Shown here: piece after piece, positions 34,593-43,473 of the stretch | Position numbering within the stretch: position 1 is the first letter of the stretch | How the letters are laid out: every line of letters begins with the position of its first letter | DNA from: Ziziphus jujuba | Taxonomy: Eukaryota > Streptophyta > Magnoliopsida > Rosales > Rhamnaceae | DNA: 64,000 bases | Direction of reading: 5' to 3' | Assembly: GCF_031755915.1 (NCBI RefSeq) | Contig: NC_083379.1 | Coordinates: forward strand, 26,784,001-26,848,000 | The notes under the pieces: model-generated | What the model was told of the DNA's origin: nothing | The model's input: the letters and a program-made list of their open reading frames with translations, nothing else | Database searches by the model: none | Position numbers and translations under genes: made by a program

Positions 34593-35118
34593 GTGAGGAA
34601 AAGTGTGTTATGGCTGAGAGAGAGAGAGAGTGAAAGAAAGGAAAGAAATAAAGAATAAAAATATTTATTTGAGTTTTGGAGATGTAAATAAAGCTATCTT
34701 GAGTAAGAAACCATCGCGAGTCATGAATTTTAAAGATGTTTTCGATGCATAGAACTTTATCTGCATTGTTGAAAGCTTTATTTAGTGAAAATTTGAAAAT
34801 TTGGGAAAGATTATTTGCTAATATTAAAAAGTTTGATGAACTTGTATTTTTAGTATTTGTTGTGATATTGTTTGACCCAGGAGATTGGTTTTGGTTTCAA
34901 CCAAGGAAGGAGAGGATTCCCAAACAAAGGAAGTCCAAGCTTATGCCGCAAGGAGATAGAAATTTTCAAGTTTTGGAAAGGATCAATGAAAACGCCTACA
35001 AGCTTGATTTATCGAGTGAGTATAATATGAGTGCTACATTTAATGTTGCTGATTTGTCTCCTTTTGTTGTAGGCGGTGACTTTGATTTGAGGGCAAATCC
35101 TTTTCAAGAGGAGGGGAA
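34593..35118 (+). pseudogene. G2 residual pol (outer element)
   Basis: Same reduced pol as at 24549-24960. LSFGDVNKAILSKKP, MNFKDVF, then from 34736 FSMHRTLSALLKALFSENLK, FANIKKFDELVFL (RT thumb scrap), the jump at about 34841-34880, then the integrase C-terminus: GDWFWFQPRKERIPKQRKSK, ERINENAYKLDLSSEYNMSA, FNVADLSPFVV, DLRANPFQEEGN. The frame crosses the polypurine tract gaggaggggaa (35108-35118) and continues about 44 codons into the LTR. Confidence 0.83.
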
Positions 35119-36250
35119 TAATGCGAATCCACCCGAACCCGCTCAACCGACAATCCACTGGGGTAATGATCCGATACGGATGAAGACCAGACCGATCACT
35201 ATTGCTCAAGCTAAGAAGTTTAAGGACAATCTTGCTGCCTTTATCTAGGGAGTAATTCATATTCAGAAGGGCTTGTCCATACCCGAAGATCCAAGACCTA
35301 TCTTGAACATACAACTGGCGGAAGCCGATATGGACCCAGGTAGCGGTTTTGGTGCAATTATGGAGGCCGGGAAGCATGAAATGGTTCCAACGTTTCATGG
35401 ATTCAATACATATGTCTAAGAGGACATGGAATCAAGTTAAAGCAGCTTCAAAATCGTCCAAGAAGGGGTTGTACGGACAGTTAGTAAATTTGGCTTGTTT
35501 TCGTTGTATTTTGTGCTGGCCTTACTATATTGTGCTGAGTTGGCTTTTTCTCTTTCTTCCATGCAAGGGCAACAGGTGGGACTTCATGATCAGCTTATTT
35601 GCCACCCTACAAAGCATACTGATGCTGATTTGGAGCCCAAATTGATTAAAAAATGGTCAAAGTCAACTTAGTTATAAAACTAGTATTTTAGTTTCCTAAT
35701 TTGATTCTACTTTTTGTTTTAGGAAATTACCATTCCTTTTTGGTTTTTATTTATTTATTTGCTGGAGAAATAAGTTTAGAAAAGTTATTATTTTATTATT
35801 TTCATTGTAAATTAATTAATTCCTAATTCAAAATAAAGGAATTAATTAATCCAAATTAGATTAGGAAAGGAGTGAGAATTTCGGCCACCATAGGAAACTA
35901 CTTTGTATGGCCAGTTTTCCCTTCGTTTTTAGGGTATTATTTTTGTGACTTTGTAGCCTATTTAAAGGCTTATTTTTCAATAAGAATTAAGCTTTAATTT
36001 TATACAGAAAATTATTTGTGAGATTGAATTCTCTTTGTTCTTTTGAACACCTAAAACACCATTAGTGAATGAGTGTTTTAATTTGACTTAGCAATAGGCC
36101 TTCCATCACCTATTGTGGCATCTTCATTATATATCAAGGTTTCTAATCAATGGTTGGTTAGGAGTCAAGTTGACCATTAGAACTTAAACATAATTAAATC
36201 TGGGCTAATATAATACAGGCTTCGGAGCATGTCGTCCTAGGTTCGTATCA
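35119..36250 (+). repeat. G2 3' LTR (outer element)
   Basis: TAATGCGAATCCACCCGAAC (TGATGCG with one change) ... CTAGGTTCGTATCA, 1132 bp. The start encodes pol tail (RPITIAQAKKFKDNLAAFI). The right flank ATTGC begins a reversed G1 gag scrap; no matching left flank exists since the 5' end is lost. Confidence 0.9.
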
Positions 36251-36299
36251 ATTGCCTCAGTCGAACCTCTCTCTCCCATGGAGTTGATTGGTTCTCGAA
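36251..36299 (-). pseudogene. G1 gag scrap (49 bp)
   Basis: On minus it encodes a degraded form of RTNQLHGRERL, the gag segment just before the capsid core. It is caught between a G2 LTR and a G1 LTR and is probably the pre-insertion host of one of them. Confidence 0.6.
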
Positions 36300-37317
36300 T
36301 GATGAGGATATGACGAGGAGCACCTTAAGATGGAGTACAAGCCACTTCAAATCTCTATTGAACCAATAACCAGGGCAAAAGCAAAGAGGTTTAAAGAAGC
36401 ACTAAATGGTTTAATCTAGGAAGTGTTCACATCTCAAGGAAGTAGGTTCATTATTGAAGATGAATCAAAATTGGTCCATATGATTGGAATGGTGGATGCT
36501 AGCATGAAAGAAAGCTTAACGTAAGAAATCCTACAATATGGTGATGTGGCACGTTTTGATGACATGGATGGTGATGTGACATCATATGGTGACATGGCAT
36601 CCAACTAAGCTTAGTCGACTTTTATGATTAGGAAAACATTAGTTTTTATTTATGTCTTGATTGGATTTTGGCATGTTGCCTATTTACTTTCCTATTTTAG
36701 TTTTATTAGGATTTTAATTTACTTTCCTAATTTTGTTAGAGTTGAATTGGTCAAAGAATTAAAGGCCATTCAAATTAGGAAACTAGAAGCTAAATTAGGT
36801 TTCCTAAACCTCATCACATTAGGTTTCCTAAACCTAACCACATTAGGTTTCCTAAACCTAACCAAATTAGGTTTCCTAAACCTAATCACATTAGGTTTCC
36901 TAAACCTAACCACACTAAGTTTCCTAAACTTATCAGAATTAGGTACTAAATCTAATTTTCGTCCATTATTATTCCATCATTTTTTTTTAGCAAATTTAGG
37001 GAAGCTTGTAATTTATTTTGCCTATTTAAAGGGACAAAAATCATGAATTAAAAGCATATTACAATTTTGATTCAAAGTGAGAGTGATTCTCTTGGTTCTC
37101 TACGACCTATATTAAACTTTTCAAGTTTTGCTTGTGGAGTTCAAATTCGACTTATCAATAGGTTATTCCGTACCCTATTGTGACGTCTTCACCATACCAA
37201 GGTTCTTACCTCACATATAGGTAATGGGTCGAGGTCTTCCATTGATAACTTGTAATTAGACGGTCTAATTCAATTTTTGCTATGGCTTTAGAGGCAGGTC
37301 GCTCTAGGTTCGCATCA
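36300..37317 (+). repeat. G1 5' LTR, long variant
   Basis: TGATGAGGATATGACGAGG ... GGTTCGCATCA, 1018 bp. It is longer than other G1 LTRs because of six ggtttcctaaacctaa-type units at about 36796-36945. The primer site follows. Confidence 0.9.
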
Positions 37318-38042
37318 ATTTGGTATCAAAGCAAGTTTCTAATTACAGGTTTGATGTATCTATTTCTTTTCTTTTGTTTCACTATTTTTCTTGGTTTTTT
37401 TGGGTGATTTTCAGCATTAGGTTAGAAATTGCATCTTTATTTTCTTTGGTTGCTCTTTACGTTTGGGTTCCTACATTTTTCTTTGCATTTTTTTTTTTGT
37501 GTTCTTCATTCATTCCGATCATATCTTATTTTTTTTTTTTTAAAAAAAAAAACAAAAATTTGTTCTTAAATTTTTTCTTGTTTTTGTGGTTTTTGGCATT
37601 GAATTATTGAGATTTCAAAAGAAACCAGGTAATGAATTTTTTTTTTTGGGTTGATTTGAGGAGCACAAAAAACAAGCCAAAATCAATACCGAAAATAAGA
37701 TTTGTTGAATATTCACTAATTCCAATTTGCAAATCTCATTCCAATTTGTTCTTCACATTCTAGTTTCTTTTGTTTCTGCCAAATTTCTTGCTGAGCTTTC
37801 ATCATTGCCTTTTTCTTGTTATTTTTCATTCAATTTGTCTTTTAGCCTTATTTTCATAACTGTTTGGTAGGTCTATTTGGATTGTTACTTGCTAGTTTGT
37901 TTTAATTTGAAATTAGTTTGCAAAGAACCAAATAGAATTACTAGAGTAGTAAAAGGCAAGAGATGTGAGAATCATAGAGGGTAAAAGCCGAACTATAATT
38001 AGAGTGCAAACACAATTAAGACCTTGAATTTGAGCGAAACAG
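37318..38042 (+). other. G1 primer site and leader
   Basis: TGGTATCAAAGC at 37320-37332 (one change from TGGTATCAGAGC). T-rich leader with homopolymers at 37530-37555 and 37635-37650, and the pre-gag block at 37930-38050. No gene seen. Confidence 0.8.
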
Positions 38043-38410
38043 ATGAGGGAGTGTTGTGATTGTCAAAACTGCTCTAAGGCGAAAAAGGTTAAATTAGCCG
38101 CTGTTGAATTCACGGACTATGCTATTGGATGGTGGGACAAAGAGTCACTTTCTAAGAAGCGAGCGGGTCAAAGACGTATAGATACACGGGAGGAGATGAA
38201 GGCTCTGATGAGGAAGCATTTCGTACCTAGCCATTACTATAGAATCATTTTTCAAAAACTATAAAGCTTGGGTCAAGGAAAAAGGAGTGTGGAGGACTAT
38301 TATAAGGATATGGAAATCCTTATGATGAGGACCAATGTTGAGGAGGATAGGGAGGCTACAATGGCACGTTTCTTGGCTGGTTTGAATAGGAAAATAGCAA
38401 ATCAAGTGGA
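38043..38410 (+). pseudogene. G1 gag with N-terminal deletion
   Basis: The leader ends gagggagtgttgtga and jumps straight to capsid-core codons DCQNCSKAKKVKLAAVEFTD, deleting the gag start and about 350 bp. YAIGWWDKESLSKKRAGQRR, EEMKALMRKHFVPSHYYRI; after a stop, RSVEDYYKDMEILMMRTNVE and ATMARFLAGLNRKIANQVD. It is cut at 38411 by a reversed LTR end. Confidence 0.78.
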
Positions 38411-38457
38411 TGATACGAACCTAGAGCGACCTACCTTTAAACCCGTAACAAAGATTG
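38411..38457 (-). repeat. G1 LTR 3'-terminal scrap
   Basis: 47 bp, TGATACGAACCTAGAGCGAC ... acaaagattg, the terminal end of a G1 LTR in reverse. It abuts a gag on the left and foreign pol on the right. Confidence 0.75.
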
Positions 38458-38458
38458 T

Positions 38459-38650
38459 TAAATAATCAACAATGTTAGCATACGAAGGTACATCAAACAC
38501 GCCATCAACCCTAAACACTTTTTCATATGGAAAACACTCTTCTATGTCTCTTTCTTCTTTTTCCTCACTCAATTCCAACCTAGACAAGTGATTAGCTACT
38601 AGGTTTTCTACTCCTTTTTTATCCAAAATTTCTAAATCAAACTCTTGAAG
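38459..38650 (-). pseudogene. Athila/Tat-type pol fragment (RNase H end to integrase start)
   Basis: On minus: LQEFDLEILDKKGVENLVAN, HLSRLELSEEKEERDIEECF, PYEKVF, then YANIVDYLT. LQEF-LEI-DKKG-EN-VADHLSRLE is the hallmark joining RNase H to integrase in plant Athila/Tat elements. It differs from the G1-G3 pol, whose equivalent has KWVEF...VI. About 190 bp, uninterrupted, flanked on both sides by G1 LTR ends. Perhaps captured during reverse transcription or a trace of an older host element. Confidence 0.7.
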
Positions 38651-38655
38651 TTTTG

Positions 38656-39040
38656 TATCAATTTGGTATCAGAGCTAGTTTCTAATTACAGGTTTGATCT
38701 ATCCATCTTTATTGTCATTATTTTGTTCTTCGTTTTCTTTTCTTTTATTTTATTTTTTTGTTGTCTCATCCGTTTGATCATTGCGTTCTTCTTTGCGTCT
38801 GATCATACCAAATCGAACGGTCATAAACCAAAAAAAAAAAAAAAAAAAAAAGCCGAATTTGTTTTCAACCCTTGAGGACAACAAATTGGTGTATTCTCAT
38901 TGAATTTTTGTGCGATTGAGGTTTCTTTAGTTTATAAAGCTTGTTCTTTTTGTTGAACACAAAAAAAATAAAATAAAATAAAATAAAATAAAAACTCAGA
39001 AACAAAAACCAAAAAAAAAACAAAAAAAAAGACCAAAAAA
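38656..39040 (+). other. G1 LTR end, primer site and leader, deleted
   Basis: TATCA (38656-38660), then TGGTATCAGAGC at 38664-38675 and a leader of the kind seen reversed at 42860-43155. A poly-A run lies at 38829-38851 and an (AAAAT)n-like microsatellite at 38965-38995. The leader stops in poly-A and meets pol at about 39041; gag and protease are absent. Confidence 0.75.
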
Positions 39041-39442
39041 AAAAATTATTGTTCTTGTATATAGTAGGAGTTTAGAAGAGCATGCAGGGCATTTTAGATT
39101 AGTTTTAGATGTGCTTAGGAAACAAAGATAATTTGCAAATATTAAAAAGTGTGATTTTTGTCGAAATGCGCTTATATGTCTAGGACTTGTTGCGATAGTA
39201 TTTGACCCAAGAGATTGGGTTTGGTTGCACTTAAGAAAGGAGAGGTTTTCGGAGCTACAAAATTCAAAGTTTATGTCACATGGGGATGGTCCTTTTCAAG
39301 TTCTGGAGCGGATTAATGACAACACTTACAAATCAGATCTTCCAGGTGAGTATAATGTAAGTGCTACCTTTAATGTCGCTGATTTATCTCTTTTTTGTGC
39401 AGTTGATGATTTGAGGACAAATCCTTTTCAAGAGAAGGAGAA
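39041..39442 (+). pseudogene. G1 pol: RT scrap joined to integrase tail, running into LTR
   Basis: Starts at [20 protein letters not shown], then a stop, FANIKKCDFCRNALICLGLV and, at about 39171-39210, the same junction as at 17590, 24690 and 34860, giving FDPRDWVWLHLRKERF. From 39225 an open frame: MSHGDGPFQVLERINDNTYK, PGEYNVSATFNVADLSLF, DDLRTNPFQEKENDEDM. It crosses the LTR boundary at 39443 without a stop and ends at 39761. No polymerase or integrase core. Confidence 0.82.
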
Positions 39443-40278
39443 TGATGAAGACATGACTTGCAGCCCAAGATGGAGTTTAGAGCCACTTCAAATCTCTACG
39501 GGACCAATAACTAGGGCAAGAGCAAAGAGGTTTAAAGAAGCACTAAATAGTTTAATCCAAGAGGTTTTCACATCCCAAGGAAGCAAGTTCATTACTGAAG
39601 ATGAACCAAAATCGGTCCATATGCTTGGAACGGAGGATGCCAACATGAAAGAAAGCTTAATGCATAGAATCCATAAATATGGTGATGTGGCACGATTTGA
39701 TGACATGGATGGTGATGTGGCATCAAATGGTGACATGGCACTTTTGCCACATGGAGGGTGATATATGCCTACATGGCATTGGTTGAATTTTATAATTAGA
39801 ACTATTAGTTTTTATTTTATGCCTTGATAGGATTTTGGCACGTTGTCTATTTTATTTTCTCAATTTAGTTTTATTAGCTTTTTAAATTACTTTCCTATTT
39901 CTATTAGGAAACTAGGAGATAAATTAGGTTTCCTAAACCTAACCAAATTAGCAAATTTTGGAAAGCTTTGTAATTTATTTTGCCTATTTAAAGGCACACG
40001 AGTCATGAATAAAATTCAGATTACAATTTTGATTCAAAGTGAGAGTGATTCTCTTGGTTTTCTAAGAACTATATCGAACTTTTTAGCTTTGCTTGTGGAG
40101 TTCAAATTTCGCTTATCAATAGGTCATTTCGCACCCTATTGTGGTGACTTCACCATACTAAGGTTCTTACCTTAAATATAGGTAACAAGTCGAGGTCTTC
40201 CATTGATAACTTGTAATTATACGGTCTACTTCAATCTTTCTTACGGGTTTAGAAGCAGGTTGCTCTAGGTTCGTATCA
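39443..40278 (+). repeat. G1 3' LTR
   Basis: Preceded by the polypurine tract agagaaggagaa. TGATGAAGACATGACTTGC ... AGGTTCGTATCA, 836 bp. The first ~320 bp are an open continuation of pol (TGPITRARAKRFKEALNSLI). The right flank is AthX LTR sequence, CGAGG. Confidence 0.9.
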
Positions 40279-40446
40279 CGAGGGTTTTCAAGTTTTAGAA
40301 TTTTGGGAGATCAATTGGAGAGCTTGGAGGAGGCATAGAGACATGGGCTTGCTTGGAGAAGAAGGCTACGACTTGGAGAGCTTTTGGAAGAGGATTTCTT
40401 TAATAGTTCTCATAATCTTCTCTTTTTCTCTTTAATTGTGAACCTT
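40279..40446 (+). repeat. AthX LTR, forward, left piece
   Basis: Matches the reverse complement of 46985-47125: gatcaattggagagcttgg, agacatgggcttgcttgg, gagaagaaggctacgac. It is interrupted at 40447 by G1 LTRs and continues at 41725. The LTR start is lost. Confidence 0.85.
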
Positions 40447-40823
40447 TGATACGAACCTAGAGCGACCTGCCTCTAAACTTGTAACAAATCTTGAATTAGA
40501 CCATCTAATTACAAGTTATCAATGGAAGACCTCGACCCGTTACCTATATTTAAGGTAAGAACCTTGATATAGTGAAGACGCCACAATAGGGTGCAGAATA
40601 ACCTATTGACAAATCAAATTTGAACTCCACAAACAAAGTTTGAAAAAGTTCAATATAGTTCTTAGAGAACCAAGAGAATCACTCTCCCTTTGAATCAAAA
40701 TTGCAATATCCTCTTTATTCATGACTTATGTGCCTTTAAATAGGCAAAATAAATTACAAAGCTTTCTTAAATTTCCTAAAAGTAAAGGTGGAATAATAAT
40801 GGACGAAAATTAGGTTTAGGAAA
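40447..40823 (-). repeat. G1 LTR, 3' half
   Basis: From TGATACGAACCTAGAGCG to ttaggtttaggaaa, where a second LTR begins. Together with 40824-41724 it is flanked by ACCTT (40442-40446) and GCCTT (41725-41729), so both came from one insertion that later collapsed. Confidence 0.85.
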
Positions 40824-41724
40824 TGATACGAACCTAGAGCGACCATCCTCTAAACCCATAACAAAGATTGAATTAGATCATTTAATTACAAGTTATCAAT
40901 GGAAAACCTTGACCCGTTACCTATATTTAAGGTAAGAACCTCGGTATGGTAAAAACGCCACAATAGGGTGCGGAATAATAACCTATTGATAAGTCAAATT
41001 TGAACCCCACAAACAAAGCTTGAAAAAGTTCGATATAGTTCTTAGAGAACCAAGAGAATCACTCTCACTTTGAATCAAAATTCCAATCTCCCCTTTATTC
41101 ATGACTTATGTGCCTTTAAATAGGCAAAATAAATTACAAAGCTTTTCTAAATTTGCTAAAAGTAAAGGTGGAATAATAATGGACGAAAATTAGGTTTAGG
41201 AAACCTAATTTGGTTAGATTTTGGAAACCTAATGTGGTTAGGTTTAGGAAACCTAATTTAGCTCCTAGTTTCCTAATTTGAATGGCCTTTAATTCTTTGA
41301 CCACTTCAACTCTAATAAAATTAGGAAAGTAATTTAAAAACTTAATAAAAAACTAAATTAGGAAAGTAAATAGGCAACATGCCAAAATCCAATCAAAACA
41401 TAAATAAAAATTAATATTTTCCAAATTATAAGATTTGGCCAAGCTTAGTTGGATGCCATGTCACCATATGATGCCACATCACCATGTTGTAGAAGTCTAT
41501 TCATTAAACTCTCTTTCACGTTGGCATCCACCATCCCAATCATATGGACCAATTTTAGTTCATCTTCACTAATGAACTTGCTTCCTTAGGTTGAAAACAC
41601 CTCTTGGATTAAACCATTTAGTACCTCTTTCAATCTCTTTGCTCATGCTCGGGTTATGGGTCCTGTAGACATTTGAAGTGGATATGGGCTCCATCTTGAA
41701 GGGCTCTTGGTTATGTCCTCATCA
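40824..41724 (-). repeat. G1 LTR, complete
   Basis: TGATACGAACC ... GTTATGTCCTCATCA, 901 bp, reversed. Three ggtttaggaaacctaat-type units at 41190-41260. It is joined head-on to the truncated LTR at 40447-40823 with the entire internal domain missing. Confidence 0.88.
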
Positions 41725-42330
41725 GCCTTGTTATTTTTAATAATTATGGATGTTGAATTTATTTTTTCCATGAACTAATTTTCATAGCTAAGGCTACCAT
41801 GTTGCCTTAACTGTGAAGGGCTAATTATTTTAATAATTGTTGAGTTTTTTTTAATTAGTAATATGTTTTGTTAATAAATCATTGGTATACTTAGTGCTTT
41901 CATACGCCAGAAGGAATAAATGATTTTAATAATATTTGAGCATGGAAAAGGATAATATTATGGATCTACGATGATTTACATGAATGCATAATTGATTGGA
42001 AAATAGTTATATTTCATGCCATATTATTTGCTTAATCTATGCTTAATGAATTTGCGTAATTTAATTTACAGACTGAAAGAAATAAGTTAGGTCATGTAAA
42101 TATTATCATTTGTAATTGGAAACTGCTTTTGATTAATTTTATGATTAATTGTGGTTGACAAAATTACTAGTTAATTAAATTCACATATTTAAGTAATTAA
42201 ATTGAAATATTTAGTGGTGAAATCAAATGCCCTAGCATTCATAATTATTAAATTCACTCTCTTACTTGAAATTGATCTAATTTAATTTTATTGTTTTTGT
42301 TTAATTTAGTTTATTAAATTTTCAATTGCC
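41725..42330 (+). repeat. AthX LTR, forward, right piece
   Basis: Continues 40446: ttgttatttttaataattatgg, ttttcatagctaaggctacc, catacgccagaaggaat, then ttttcaattgcc, about 150 bp short of the LTR end. It is followed by reversed G1 gag. Confidence 0.85.
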
Positions 42331-42435
42331 CATAGTGCTCTTTGAAGTTCTCCCACCATGGCTTGAATATACCAACTTCGGATCAGCCACACCTGGAGTT
42401 TCATCCATGCTTTCTTTGCTTTTGTCTTGTGACAT
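42331..42435 (-). pseudogene. G1 gag N-terminal scrap
   Basis: On minus from the ATG at 42435: MSQDKSKESMDETPGVADPK, then the frame is lost and AthX sequence begins. It has the same start as the other G1 gags. Confidence 0.75.
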
Positions 42436-43157
42436 GATTTTTTTGCAAAATGTGTTAGTAAAAAAGGAAGGCCTCACAACACTCCCTCATGTGTCTCGCT
42501 CAAATTCAAGGTCACTTGTGTTTGTACCCAAGTTATAGTTTAGTTTTTACCGTGTACAATTCTCACCTTTCTTGCCTTTTACCACTCTAGTAATTCTATT
42601 TGGTTCTTTGTAAACTAATTTCAAACTAACAAACTAGCAAGTAACAATCCAAATAGACCTACCAAAGAGTTATGAAAATAAGGCTAAAAAGACAAATAGA
42701 ATGAAAAGTAACAAGAAAAAGGCAACGATGAAAGCTCATCAAGAAATTTAGCAAGAACAAAAGAAACTAGAATGTGAGGACCAAGTTGGAATGAGATTTG
42801 TAAAATGGAATTAGTGAATATTCAACAAACCTTATCTTTAGTATTGATGTTGGCTTGTTTTTGGTGCTCCTCAAATCAAGTATCAATGAGAATAGACCAA
42901 TTCATTGTCCTCAAGCGTTGAAAACAAATTCGGCTTTTTTTTTTTTTTTTTCTTTTTATGACCGTTTGGTTTGGTATGATCAGATGAGTGAACAATGAAG
43001 AAGAATAAACAAAAGAAAAGATGCAAAGAAGAACGCAATGACCAAACGGATGAGACAAAAAAAGATAAATAAAAAAAAATACGAAGAACAAAGAACAAAA
43101 TAATGATAATAAAGATAGATAGATCAAACCTGTAATTAGAAACTAGCTCTGATACCA
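42436..43157 (-). other. G1 leader and primer site, reverse
   Basis: On minus: primer site TGGTATCAGAGC (43157-43146), then a leader with the poly-A/T run at 42938-42953 and the pre-gag block at 42490-42600. Belongs with the LTR at 43161-43473. Confidence 0.82.
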
Positions 43158-43160
43158 AAT

Positions 43161-43473
43161 TGATACGAACCTAGAGCAACCTGCCTCTAAACTAGCTTAG
43201 TTGGACGCCACGTCACCATATGATGCCACATCACCATGTTGTAGAAGTCCATGCGTTAAATTCTCTTTCACGTTGGCATCCACCATCTCAATCATATGGA
43301 CCAATTTTAGTTCATCTTCACTAATGAACTTGCTTCCTTGGATTGAAAACACCTCCTAGATTAAACCATTTAGTGCCTCTTTCAATCTCTTTGCTCGTGC
43401 TCAGGTTATGGAACCTGTAGACATTTGAAGTGGATCTGGGCTCCATCTTGAAGGGCTCTTGGTCATGTCATCA
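43161..43473 (-). repeat. G1 5' LTR with a ~600-bp internal deletion
   Basis: The outer 31 bp (TGATACGAACC... to ctctaaac) are joined to the pol-tail end from tagcttagttggacg to the LTR start GGTCATGTCATCA. The middle with promoter-like and repeat-bearing parts is missing. Confidence 0.82.

Larger units (their letters stand above)
21223..36250 (+). mobile_element. Outer G2 element of the nest (5' end lost)
   Basis: Host of a four-level nest. Its gag runs at 21223-21708 and resumes at 33342; protease, a residual pol and a full 3' LTR (35119-36250) follow. The G1 element at 21714-33336 entered its gag with target copies AAAAG and AGAAG (one mutation); excising it restores EDREATMARFLGGLN. The 5' LTR and gag start are gone, replaced by an inverted G2 LTR piece. 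Confidence 0.85.

Noticed and set aside
36300..36960. Interstitial telomere tract
   Set aside because: Only TTTAGG/CCTAAA fragments spaced within a longer unit; no run of TTTAGGG.
38829..38995. Poly-A run as the tail of a LINE or processed pseudogene
   Set aside because: It sits in a G1 leader, as do similar runs in other copies; no target duplication or LINE coding sequence.
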